Of a DNA stretch of 12,898 nucleotides, positions 5,661 to 12,898 are shown in pieces. Origin of the DNA: Lachnospiraceae bacterium (GTDB taxonomy: Bacteria; Bacillota; Clostridia; Lachnospirales; Lachnospiraceae). Positions within the stretch are counted from its first letter, which is position 1. Every line of letters starts with the position of its first letter. The notes below the pieces were generated by a model. The model ran no database searches and was not told where the DNA came from. It saw only the letters and a program-made list of their open reading frames with translations. The translations under genes were made by a program, and so were the position numbers. The stretch spans positions 1 to 12,898 of the forward strand of contig CAAFXE010000151.1 of assembly GCA_900766915.1 (NCBI GenBank), read 5' to 3'.

Positions 5661-6830
5661 ATGATTACAGGACTGGAAGATAAATTTGTTATAAAAAATA
5701 ATAAAAAACTTGCCCTGGGATATACTACAGGAAGCTGTGCAGCAGCTGCCGCAGGTGCTGCCGCAAGGATGCTGTTTACCGGAGCCGCTGTCAGAGAGAT
5801 CGAACAAAAGACTCCGAAAGGAATCACCCTTCATCTGGAAATTATTGATTCTAAAATCGAAAAAGATCGCGCATCCTGTGCGGTAAAAAAATACTCCGGA
5901 GATGATCCTGATGTTACTAATGGCATTTTGGTCTATGCATCTGTAGCTTTCGGAAAAACCGGCAAAGAACGTATCGTCACCATTGATGGCGGAACAGGTG
6001 TGGGACGAATCACAAAACCCGGGCTGGAGCAAAGAATCGGTGAAGCCGCCATCAATCGGATTCCCCGCCAGATGATTACGGAAGCTGTCACAGAGGCTAT
6101 GGAGGAATATGATCGCTACGGAGAAGTTCTTGTAGAGATTTCTGTTCCGGAAGGCGTCGCACTTGCAAAAAAGACCTTTAATCCAAGGCTTGGTATTGAA
6201 GGCGGTATTTCGATCCTTGGCACAAGCGGTATTGTGGAGCCCATGAGCGAGGAGGCACTCATTGCCAGCATCCGCCTGGAAATGAAAATGCATCGAAACA
6301 ATGGTGAAAACTATCTTGTCATTTCTCCCGGAAACTATGGGACAGATTATCTTTGCAGCAACTTTCCTGTAGCGTCAGAAAAAATTGTCAAATGCAGTAA
6401 CTATCTGGGAGAAACCATTGATGCAGCAGTGGAACTTGGATTTGAAGGCATTCTTTTTGTCAGCCATATCGGGAAGTTTATCAAAGTGGCTGCCGGAATT
6501 ATGAATACTCATTCACGGTGTGCAGATGCCAGAATGGAGATCCTGACAGCAAATGCCCTGAAAGCCGGGGCACCCATAGAAATATTAAATGATCTGATGG
6601 AAGCTGTCACTACGGAAGAAGGACTGAGGATCTTAGCAGACCACGGATATTTGGAAGCAACCATGAAATTTGTCATGGAAAAAATAGAATTTTATTTAAA
6701 CAATCGGGCGTATGAGAATCTCAAATTATCCTGTCTTGTATTTTCCAATGAACTTGGAGAACTGGGAAGGTTTGGGAATGTGGAAGAATTTATAAAACGA
6801 TCCGGTGCCCGTAAGGAGGAAATGGTATGA
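5661..6830 (+). CDS. cbiD: Cobalt-precorrin-5B C1-methyltransferase CbiD
   Basis: CbiD methylates C1 of the contracted ring of cobalt-precorrin-5B and is a marker of the anaerobic pathway. The signature GYTTGSCAAAAAGAA lies at 20-34; DDPDVTNG is at 81-88 and DGGTGVGRITKPGL starts at 109, both strongly conserved in the family. The product has 389 residues, close to normal. I choose the ATG at 5661 because AAGGA (5649-5653) sits seven bases upstream; the frame also runs back to a TTG at 5631, but that would lack a good ribosome binding site and begin next to repeat remnant C. The 3' end overlaps cbiF by four bases (ATGA). CbiD is not a member of the CbiL/F/H methylase family. A long antisense frame across its 5' half is a shadow. 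Confidence 0.95.
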   Translation: MITGLEDKFVIKNNKKLALGYTTGSCAAAAAGAAARMLFTGAAVREIEQKTPKGITLHLEIIDSKIEKDRASCAVKKYSGDDPDVTNGILVYASVAFGKTGKERIVTIDGGTGVGRITKPGLEQRIGEAAINRIPRQMITEAVTEAMEEYDRYGEVLVEISVPEGVALAKKTFNPRLGIEGGISILGTSGIVEPMSEEALIASIRLEMKMHRNNGENYLVISPGNYGTDYLCSNFPVASEKIVKCSNYLGETIDAAVELGFEGILFVSHIGKFIKVAAGIMNTHSRCADARMEILTANALKAGAPIEILNDLMEAVTTEEGLRILADHGYLEATMKFVMEKIEFYLNNRAYENLKLSCLVFSNELGELGRFGNVEEFIKRSGARKEEMV

Positions 6831-7585
6831 TACATTTTGTCGGTGCAGGTTCAGGAGCAGCAGATCTTATTACCATCCGCGGACAAAAATTATTACAGGA
6901 AGCAGATGTGATTATTTATGCAGGCTCTTTGGTGAACCCTGAACTATTGGAATACAAAAAAGAAGGCTGCGAGGTACATAACAGTGCTTATATGACCCTG
7001 GAAGAAGTCATTGAGGTCATGAAAGAAGCGGAAGCTGAAGGAAAAACAACGGTTCGCCTTCATACCGGTGATCCATCGATCTATGGTGCCATCAGAGAAC
7101 AGATGGATACTTTAGATCAGCTTGGAATTTCCTATGACAGCTGTCCCGGAGTCAGCTCTTTTTGCGGTGCGGCAGCAGCATTAAATCTGGAATATACGCT
7201 GCCAAATGTTTCCCAGAGTGTGGTCATTACCCGTATGGCGGGCAGGACTCCGGTACCAGAACGGGAATCTATCCGTTCTTTTGCTTCCCATGGTGCTACT
7301 ATGGTGGTATTTTTAAGCACCGGACTGTTAAAGGAATTAAGTCAGGAGCTCATCGCCGGAGGATACAGCAAAGATACACCGGCAGCCATCGTATATAAAG
7401 CTACCTGGGAAGACGAGAAGAAGTACATCTGTACCGTAGGAACTCTGGCGGAAACTGCCAAAGAGCACGGAATTACAAAAACAGCATTGATGATCATCGG
7501 AGATGTGGTGACACATCACAGTTATGATCGTTCGGAACTATATAATCCAACATTTACCACAGAATTTCGTGAGGCAAGTAAATGA
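6827..7585 (+). CDS. cbiF: Cobalt-precorrin-4 C11-methyltransferase CbiF
   Basis: CbiF is a SAM-dependent tetrapyrrole methylase that methylates C11 of cobalt-precorrin-4, giving cobalt-precorrin-5A. The N-terminal loop FVGAGSGAADLITIRG (4-19), the YAGSLVNPELL segment and LHTGDPSIYGAIREQMD (78-94, with D82) are the CbiF/CobM signature; PGVSSFCGAAAALNLEYTLP follows and VVITRMAGRTPVPERE is also characteristic. Length is 252 residues, as expected. A very strong Shine-Dalgarno, AAGGAGGA at 6813-6820, lies inside the end of cbiD, and start and stop overlap as ATGA, so the two are probably translationally coupled. The product passes to CbiG, encoded by the next gene with another ATGA overlap. Confidence 0.97.
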   Translation: MIHFVGAGSGAADLITIRGQKLLQEADVIIYAGSLVNPELLEYKKEGCEVHNSAYMTLEEVIEVMKEAEAEGKTTVRLHTGDPSIYGAIREQMDTLDQLGISYDSCPGVSSFCGAAAALNLEYTLPNVSQSVVITRMAGRTPVPERESIRSFASHGATMVVFLSTGLLKELSQELIAGGYSKDTPAAIVYKATWEDEKKYICTVGTLAETAKEHGITKTALMIIGDVVTHHSYDRSELYNPTFTTEFREASK

Positions 7586-8625
7586 TCAAAAAGATGGCCA
7601 TCCTTTCCTTTACTACAGGAGGAAAGTCTTTAGGCGAAAAACTATCTTTGCTGCTTTCAAAAGATCAGGAAGATGTTCGATGGAAAATTGAGAATGTACA
7701 TCGTCCCATTCCTTTGGATACATGGATGAAGGAACACTTTGAGTGTCTGGATGCCCTGGTGTTCATTGGAGCCATGGGAATCGTTGTCCGTGGAATGGCT
7801 CCCTATCTTCGGGGAAAAACTCTGGACCCGGCAGTGGTTGTGTTAGATGAAAAGGGACAGTTTGCCATATCCGTATTATCCGGTCACTTGGGCGGCGCCA
7901 ATGCATTGACTGCTGAAATTTCTAATTTGCTGGGGGCAGTTCCGGTGATTACGACTGCATCAGATGTGAATCAAAAAATTGCCATTGATGTATTTGCAAA
8001 GAAAAATCATCTGGTCATTGATTCCATGAAGCAGGCAAGGCAGTGTGCGGCAGCCATTGTTTCAGGAGAAAAGGTAAGCTTTCAATGTGAAGGAGATGTT
8101 TTCGGAAAGGTACCGGCAGAATTAGCTTCCAAACCTGGGGAAGCATCCTTTCAAGTCCATGTAACTCCTCGTATGATACAAAAAGATGCGTCAATGTTAC
8201 ACCTGATCCCCAAAGCCTATGTGATGGGGGTTGGCTGCAAGGCAGGGACGCCGGAACATGTGATCGAACAGCGTATCAGGGAAGAACTGGATGCCCTGGG
8301 AATAGACCTTCGAAGCATTGAGTGCATGGCATCCATTGATTTGAAACGTCATGAAACAGGACTTTTGGATTTTTCTAAAAAACAGGAAATTCCCATCAGA
8401 TTTTTTGGTGCCGAGGAGCTTTTAATGCTTCCCGGAAACTTTACCTCCTCGGAATTTGTCAGTCAGGTTACCGGAGTAGATAATGTATGTGAGCGTTCCG
8501 CCTTTGGTCTGATCTATCAAAATGAAACGATGAAACCGGAAGATTTTATGGTGCTTCCAAAATCCGGAAAAGATGGAGTCACCATTGCAATAATGAAAAA
8601 AGATTGGAGTGTTAGCTTTGAGTAA
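7582..8625 (+). CDS. cbiG: Cobalt-precorrin-5A hydrolase CbiG
   Basis: CbiG opens the ring-A delta-lactone of cobalt-precorrin-5A and releases the C20 carbon as acetaldehyde, a step found only in the anaerobic pathway. The N-terminal half carries VFIGAMGIVVRGMAPYL (from residue 60), LDPAVVVLDEKGQFAISVLS and SGHLGGANALT (100-110), followed by PVITTASDVN. The C-terminal domain begins with MGVGCKAGTPEHVIEQ (G216-C219 core), the CobE/CbiG C-terminal fold. The 347-residue length is normal, and the central linker (about 150-205) is the least conserved-looking part. The start at 7582 overlaps the cbiF stop (ATGA), with GAGG at 7571-7574. The 3' end overlaps cbiH by eight bases if cbiH starts at its TTG codon. 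Confidence 0.95.
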   Translation: MIKKMAILSFTTGGKSLGEKLSLLLSKDQEDVRWKIENVHRPIPLDTWMKEHFECLDALVFIGAMGIVVRGMAPYLRGKTLDPAVVVLDEKGQFAISVLSGHLGGANALTAEISNLLGAVPVITTASDVNQKIAIDVFAKKNHLVIDSMKQARQCAAAIVSGEKVSFQCEGDVFGKVPAELASKPGEASFQVHVTPRMIQKDASMLHLIPKAYVMGVGCKAGTPEHVIEQRIREELDALGIDLRSIECMASIDLKRHETGLLDFSKKQEIPIRFFGAEELLMLPGNFTSSEFVSQVTGVDNVCERSAFGLIYQNETMKPEDFMVLPKSGKDGVTIAIMKKDWSVSFE

Positions 8626-9346
8626 AGTATATGTAGTGGGCATTGGCCCGGGAGCTTATGAAAAAATGACGATTCAGGCAGCTGAGGTTTTAAAAAGCTG
8701 CGATACCATCGTGGGATATACGGTCTATGTGGATCTGGTAAAAGAACATTTCAGTGACAAGGAATTTCTCACGACCCCTATGAGAAAAGAAGTAGAGCGC
8801 TGTGAGCTTGCTTTTGAAGAGGCGGCCAAAGGAAAAACTGTGGCTATGATCTGCAGTGGTGATGCCGGTGTTTATGGTATGAGCGGACTGATGTTAGAAA
8901 TTGGAAGCCGTTACCCAAAGATTCCTGTAGAAATGGTAGCCGGTGTGACTGCAGCCATCGGTGGAGCAGCTGTGTTAGGAGCACCATTGATCCATGACTT
9001 TGCGCTCATCAGCTTAAGTGACCTTTTAACACCATGGGAAAAGATTGAAAAAAGATTACGCTGTGCTGCAGATGCAGACTTTGTCATCTGTTTATATAAT
9101 CCGTCCAGTAAAAAACGTCACGACTACTTACAAAAAGCATGTGACTACATTTTACAGTATCAGCCGGAAGACCTTGTATGTGGTCTGGTGGAAAATATTG
9201 GACGTGAAGGTGAAAAAGCTACTATCTGCACCTTAAGGGAACTTCGTGATACCCAGGTGGATATGTTTACCACCGTCTTTATCGGAAACTCCCAGACCAA
9301 GGTTGTAGATGGCAGAATGGTAACTCCAAGAGGATATTTATTCTAA
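8618..9346 (+). CDS. cbiH: Cobalt-factor III / precorrin-3B C17-methyltransferase CbiH
   Basis: CbiH methylates C17 of cobalt-factor III and promotes ring contraction with delta-lactone formation, using SAM. The protein starts SKVYVVGIGPG (2-12), has AMICSGDAGVYGMSGL with the GDAG turn at D82, AGVTAAIGGAAVLGAPLIHDFALISLSDLLTPWE, and the YNPSSKKR motif, all diagnostic of CbiH/CobJ. I prefer the TTG at 8618 (242 residues): GGAG at 8606-8609 is eight bases upstream and homologues usually begin at the equivalent of SKVYVVG. The only other nearby start is GTG at 8609, which overlaps that ribosome binding site. It overlaps cbiG by eight bases and cbiJET by one (TAATG). Short form: no ferredoxin-like C-terminal extension is present. 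Confidence 0.94.
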   Translation: MSKVYVVGIGPGAYEKMTIQAAEVLKSCDTIVGYTVYVDLVKEHFSDKEFLTTPMRKEVERCELAFEEAAKGKTVAMICSGDAGVYGMSGLMLEIGSRYPKIPVEMVAGVTAAIGGAAVLGAPLIHDFALISLSDLLTPWEKIEKRLRCAADADFVICLYNPSSKKRHDYLQKACDYILQYQPEDLVCGLVENIGREGEKATICTLRELRDTQVDMFTTVFIGNSQTKVVDGRMVTPRGYLF

Positions 9347-11391
9347 TGAAAAAAGTATTGTTATTTGCAGGCACTTCTGAAGGACGTCTTTTGGCCGAAA
9401 AGCTGTTGGCTTCAGAATATCTTGTACATATTTGTGTTGCAACAGAATACGGACGGGAAGTGCTGGAGGAACATGAGCACCTGACGATCCATGAGGGGCG
9501 TCTGAATGTGTCTGAAATGGAACAGCTGATGAAAAGTGATTCCTGGTGCATGGTAGTGGATGCCACTCACCCTTATGCAGTGGAGGTTTCGAATAATCTA
9601 CGAACAGCCTGTGAAGCTGTCGGCCAGACTTATGTAAGACTACTTCGTAGTGAGGAATCCCCGACCAAAGATCAGAATATTACCTGCGTGGATTCCATCG
9701 AAGAAGCTGTCAAAGTTCTGAATGAATCAGAGGGAAATATCCTTCTTACCACAGGAAGCAAGGAACTTTCCAAATATGTTGAGCATATCAATGATCAGAA
9801 CAGAATCTATGCCAGGATTCTTTCCGACAGTGCCAACGTAGAGCAATGTAGAAAGCTGGGGTTGTCCGGAAAACAGATCATCTGTATGCAGGGACCTTTT
9901 TCCCCTGAGCTGAATGCTGCCATGTTAAAACAGATTCAGGCGGAATATCTTGTAACGAAGGATACGGGAGCTGCCGGTGGTTTTCCTGAAAAGCTTCAGG
10001 GAGCAAAAATGGCAGGGGCTAAGGTTCTTGTGGTGCGTAGACCTGTGGATGAGCAGGGCTTTTCCATGGGGCAGGTGTTGGAAATGCTTGGTGCAGGTAG
10101 AGAAGCTTCCGGCGAAATTATGAAAAAACGGGAGAGTGCCGTGGTTTCTGAATCTGTAAAACAGGATAATTCTGAGAAATTACAGCAGAAAATTACAATT
10201 CTTGGCATCGGCATGGGAGGCCTTGATGACCTGACCCTTGCCGGGAAAAAAGCTTTAGAAGAAGCCGACGTCATTCTGGGTTCTTCGAGACTGATTGAAA
10301 GCCTGAAATGCTTTGAAAAAGAAACTGTTCCAATTTATGAAGCTGATAAGATCATTGATTATATTCAAAAGCATCCTGAGAAACAAGAAATTGTTGCAGC
10401 ATTTTCCGGTGATGTGGGATTTTACAGCGGTACAAAAAAACTGCAGATGCGGCTTAAAGAGGAAGGCATTTCTCCAAGGCTCCTTTGCGGAGTTTCCTCA
10501 GTCGTATACTTTGCCTCCAGACTTGGAATTGCATGGGAAGATATGAAGCTGGTGAGCATTCACGGACGCAATCAGAATGTGATCGCAGCGGTGAAGGAGT
10601 ATAAAAAAGTGTTTTTACTGGCAGGCTATCAGGAAACCATTCGGAATGTTTGTCAGGAGCTTTTAGATTTTGGCTTATCATCGGTGAAATTGTCCGTAGG
10701 CTGTCAGCTGGGCTATGAAAATGAATCTGTCACCTGCGATACACCGGAAAAATTTTTAGGGTTTTCCAAAGAAGGGCTTTGTGTGGCAGTGATAGAAAAC
10801 GAACTGGCAGGACATTTCCCTGTTACCCACGGACTGCCGGATTCAACCTTTGATCGGGGAAATGCACCTATGACTAAGGAAGAGATCCGCAGTATCTCTC
10901 TTTCAAAGCTTGCATTGACAAAGGATGCCACTGTCTACGATGTAGGTGCCGGTACCGGATCCATTGGACTGGAATGTGCCCTGCAGGCAACAGATGGAGT
11001 GGTCTATGGGATTGAGAAAAAGGCTGATGCACTTTCTTTACTGGAAATCAATAAAAAGAAGCTGGGTGTCTCTAATTTTACCATTGTTCCGGGGGAGGCG
11101 CCGGAGGTTTTGAAAGACCTTCCTGCTCCGACTCATGCCTTTATCGGCGGAAGCAGTGGAAATTTAAAAGAAATCGTAGAACTTCTGCTTCGAAAGAATC
11201 CGAAGGTTCGCATGGTCATCAACTGTATTGCCATGGAAACTGTTGCGGAAGTGATGAATCTTTTGAAGGAGATTCCATTTGAAGAACAGGAAATTGTTCA
11301 GGTATTTGTAGGTAAATCAAAGGAACTGGGACGTTATCATATGATGATGGGTCAGAATCCGGTTTATATTATCACATTACAGAGGAAATAA
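9346..11391 (+). CDS. Trifunctional CbiJ-CbiE-CbiT fusion (precorrin-6A reductase / C5 and C15 methyltransferase)
   Basis: Three cobalamin enzymes are fused in 681 residues. Residues 1 to about 250 are CbiJ, the NAD(P)H-dependent cobalt-precorrin-6A reductase: LLFAGTSEGRLLA (5-17), DATHPYA (72-78), GPFSPELN and DTGAAGGFPEK (from 206). A polar linker (about 250-281) rich in K, E and S follows. Residues 282 to about 490 are CbiE, a tetrapyrrole methylase (C5): ITILGIGMGGLDDLTLAG, FSGDVGFYSG and CGVSSVVYFASRLG. From about 495 to the end is CbiT, the C15 methylase and C12-acetate decarboxylase, with a Rossmann-type SAM motif DVGAGTGSIG at 532-541. CbiE-CbiT fusions (CobL type) are common; joining CbiJ is rarer but I believe it occurs in related clostridia. 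There is no internal stop or frameshift. AAGAGGA at 9328-9334 precedes the ATG, which overlaps the cbiH stop by one base. Confidence 0.93.
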   Translation: MKKVLLFAGTSEGRLLAEKLLASEYLVHICVATEYGREVLEEHEHLTIHEGRLNVSEMEQLMKSDSWCMVVDATHPYAVEVSNNLRTACEAVGQTYVRLLRSEESPTKDQNITCVDSIEEAVKVLNESEGNILLTTGSKELSKYVEHINDQNRIYARILSDSANVEQCRKLGLSGKQIICMQGPFSPELNAAMLKQIQAEYLVTKDTGAAGGFPEKLQGAKMAGAKVLVVRRPVDEQGFSMGQVLEMLGAGREASGEIMKKRESAVVSESVKQDNSEKLQQKITILGIGMGGLDDLTLAGKKALEEADVILGSSRLIESLKCFEKETVPIYEADKIIDYIQKHPEKQEIVAAFSGDVGFYSGTKKLQMRLKEEGISPRLLCGVSSVVYFASRLGIAWEDMKLVSIHGRNQNVIAAVKEYKKVFLLAGYQETIRNVCQELLDFGLSSVKLSVGCQLGYENESVTCDTPEKFLGFSKEGLCVAVIENELAGHFPVTHGLPDSTFDRGNAPMTKEEIRSISLSKLALTKDATVYDVGAGTGSIGLECALQATDGVVYGIEKKADALSLLEINKKKLGVSNFTIVPGEAPEVLKDLPAPTHAFIGGSSGNLKEIVELLLRKNPKVRMVINCIAMETVAEVMNLLKEIPFEEQEIVQVFVGKSKELGRYHMMMGQNPVYIITLQRK

Positions 11392-11392
11392 C

Positions 11393-12739
11393 ATGAATCT
11401 TCCAAGAATCATGCTGGCAGCACCTGCCAGCGGAAGCGGAAAAACATTGATTACCTGCGGTATTTTGCAGGCATTAAAAAATCGGGGATTGAAGCCAGCT
11501 TCTTTTAAATGCGGACCGGATTACATTGATCCGATGTTCCATGGAAAAGTATTGGGAATTTCATCCAAAAATCTGGACACCTATTTTACGGATGAGAAGA
11601 TGACGAGATATCTCTTCGGCAGGGAAGCGAAGAAAGCTGAAATTTCTGTACTGGAAGGCGTTATGGGATATTATGATGGTCTGGCGGGGAGCAGTACCAA
11701 GGCTTCTGCCTATGATGTAGCAAGCGTTACCGATACACCTGTGATTTTGGTAGTTCCTGCCAGAGGTATGAGTGTTTCGGTCGTTCCATTGATTCAGGGC
11801 TTCTTAAATTACAGGAATGACAGCAGAATCAGAGGTGTCATTTTAAATCAGGTATCGGCCGGCATGTACCCACGCATGAAGGAACAGATCGAAGCAGAAC
11901 TGCCAATCAAAGTATTAGGCTATGTGCCTGCCGTTTCTGAGTATGTGATTGAAAGCCGTCATCTGGGTCTGGTGACTCCCGATGAAATTTCTGACATTCA
12001 GGATAAAATCCTGGGGCTTTCCAAAGTGCTGGAGGAAACACTGGATATCGATTCTTTATTACAGATTGGCCGGGATGCACCGGAGTTTTCCTATGAAGAA
12101 CCAACGCTTCCGTTCTTTACAGGTAAAAAAGTTCGCATTGGTGTTGCAAAGGATGAAGCGTTTTGTTTTATTTACTGGGATAATCTGGAGCTTCTGGAAC
12201 GGTTGGGAGCAGAGCTTTGCTATTTTTCCCCTATCCACGATAAAGAGCTTCCGAAGGATCTTTCAGCTCTGATTTTTTACGGCGGATATCCGGAGCTTTA
12301 TGCAAAAAAGCTTAGTGAAAACCATGGAATGATCCTGGAAATTCAATCAGCGATCAATGGTGGCATGCCTTACCTGGCGGAGTGCGGCGGTTTTATGTAC
12401 CTTCATGAATCCATGGAGGATATTGACGGAAATGTATATCCTATGGTGGGAATCATTTCCGGAAAGGCGTATAGGACACATCGATTGACACGGTTTGGAT
12501 ATGTGGAACTGGAATCGAAAAAATCAACAGTTTTAGGAGCACAGGGCTTGTCCTGTCGTGGACATGAGTTTCATTATTTTGACAGCAGTAATAATGGAGG
12601 GGACTTCATGGCTAAAAAGCCACTGAGTAATCGAAGCTGGGACTGCATCCATGGGGATGAGAGAAGCATTGCGGGGTTTCCGCATTTGTATTATTACTCC
12701 AACCCTGAGATGATTGCCCGGTTCATCAATCGGTTATAA
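11393..12739 (+). CDS. cbiA: Cobyrinic acid a,c-diamide synthase CbiA
   Basis: CbiA amidates the a and c acetate side chains of (cobalt-)cobyrinic acid with glutamine and ATP, upstream of adenosylation and CbiP. The N-terminal ATPase domain has the P-loop APASGSGKT at 10-18, FKCGPDYIDPMFH (C40 to P47 core) and LEGVMGYYDGL around E88-G96. The C-terminal glutamine amidotransferase-like domain has FYGGYPELYAKKL, AECGGFMYLHE with the catalytic C331, GYVELE and GHEFHYFD with H394. Length is 448 residues, typical. One base separates it from the stop of the fusion gene, and GAGG at 11382-11385 gives a good spacing. It is the last recognisable gene in the window; the final 159 bases after its stop hold only inverted repeats, with no T-run terminator. 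Confidence 0.97.
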   Translation: MNLPRIMLAAPASGSGKTLITCGILQALKNRGLKPASFKCGPDYIDPMFHGKVLGISSKNLDTYFTDEKMTRYLFGREAKKAEISVLEGVMGYYDGLAGSSTKASAYDVASVTDTPVILVVPARGMSVSVVPLIQGFLNYRNDSRIRGVILNQVSAGMYPRMKEQIEAELPIKVLGYVPAVSEYVIESRHLGLVTPDEISDIQDKILGLSKVLEETLDIDSLLQIGRDAPEFSYEEPTLPFFTGKKVRIGVAKDEAFCFIYWDNLELLERLGAELCYFSPIHDKELPKDLSALIFYGGYPELYAKKLSENHGMILEIQSAINGGMPYLAECGGFMYLHESMEDIDGNVYPMVGIISGKAYRTHRLTRFGYVELESKKSTVLGAQGLSCRGHEFHYFDSSNNGGDFMAKKPLSNRSWDCIHGDERSIAGFPHLYYYSNPEMIARFINRL

Positions 12740-12785
12740 TAATTACCATTTAGTTCATTAATTGGTTCATCATTTTCTCTCATGG

Positions 12786-12824
12786 GACGCCCGGGGCAGC
12801 CTCTGTCCGTGCCCCGCAGGCGTC
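12786..12824. repeat. GC-rich hairpin downstream of cbiA
   Basis: GACGCC (12786-12791) pairs with GGCGTC (12819-12824), and CGGGGCA (12792-12798) with TGCCCCG (12810-12816), giving 13 pairs with a CA bulge and an 11-base loop. It stands out as much richer in G and C than the surrounding DNA. No T-run follows (the next bases are GGGGGCTCC), so it is not a standard intrinsic terminator, although a strong hairpin at an operon end could protect the mRNA 3' end. A dispersed palindromic repeat or part of a structured RNA are other options. Confidence 0.55.
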
Positions 12825-12840
12825 GGGGGCTCCAACTAAT

Positions 12841-12893
12841 CTAAGAACATCTAATCACTCGCAGGAGAGCCTGCTTCGCGAAGATGTTCTAAG
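12841..12893. repeat. 53-bp inverted repeat with internal hairpins
   Basis: AGAACATCT (12844-12852) is an exact inverted copy of AGATGTTCT (12882-12890), extended to 11 of 12 bases by the outer CTA/AAG positions. Between them GCAGG (12861-12865) and CCTGC (12870-12874) form a perfect stem around AGAG, and CTTCGCGAAG (12874-12883) is a palindrome. There is no open reading frame and the window ends five bases later, so it may be one end of a larger element. Function unknown. Confidence 0.5.
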
Positions 12894-12898
12894 ATGGA

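Noticed and set aside
5634..6293. A 219-codon antisense open frame on the - strand within cbiD
   Set aside because: It lies opposite strongly conserved CbiD motifs, has no recognisable domain, and its length is explained by codon bias of the sense gene.
12786..12840. The GC-rich hairpin as the operon terminator
   Set aside because: No T-run follows the stem; the next bases are G-rich.
1..12898. tRNA, rRNA, CRISPR array, toxin-antitoxin or phage genes
   Set aside because: Nothing with the required structure, repeat spacing or protein motifs was seen on either strand.

Overview
The window is one strand-uniform, low-to-moderate-GC bacterial region dominated by an anaerobic (cobalt-early) cobalamin biosynthesis operon. 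Strong Shine-Dalgarno sites, ATGA-type overlaps, a near-consensus sigma-A promoter and the gene complement (cbiD, cbiF, cbiG, cbiH, cbiL and a cbiJ-cbiE-cbiT fusion) suggest an anaerobic Firmicute, most likely a gut Lachnospiraceae-type Clostridium relative. That taxonomic call is an inference from style and protein similarity, not from a search.

Layout. Positions 1-731 hold the 3' part of an inositol-monophosphatase-family gene whose start lies before the window. Directly after its stop comes a 131-bp non-coding element with terminal inverted repeats (736-866), then a promoter (897-925), a cobalamin riboswitch (about 937-1105) and an intrinsic terminator (1113-1140). Ten genes follow, all on the + strand: cbiB, cobD, cbiP; then a 225-bp gap; cbiL; a 75-bp gap; and a tightly overlapping block cbiD, cbiF, cbiG, cbiH, cbiJ-E-T fusion, cbiA. 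The last 159 bases carry no gene that I can see, but contain two strong inverted repeats, one of them GC-rich.

How it works together. The riboswitch should sense cobalamin in the nascent leader and stop transcription at 1135-1140 when the vitamin is plentiful. The encoded enzymes take cobalt-factor II / cobalt-precorrin-2 through C20 (CbiL), C17 (CbiH), C11 (CbiF) methylation, ring contraction and acetaldehyde loss (CbiH, CbiG), C1 methylation (CbiD), reduction (CbiJ), C5/C15 methylation and decarboxylation (CbiE, CbiT), a,c-amidation (CbiA), the remaining amidations (CbiP), and attachment of aminopropanol phosphate made by CobD (CbiB). Not found here: cbiC (methylmutase), a cobaltochelatase (cbiK/cbiX), sirohydrochlorin synthesis, the corrinoid adenosyltransferase, and the nucleotide-loop genes cobU, cobS and cobT. 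They must lie elsewhere or be replaced.

The least expected feature is a small family of non-coding repeats. Two copies of about 131 bp, in opposite orientation, sit at 736-866 (before the promoter) and 4689-4820 (inside the operon, in the cbiP-cbiL gap), and a shorter related remnant lies in the cbiL-cbiD gap (about 5589-5628). They look like MITE-type elements that have used the few gaps available in this operon.
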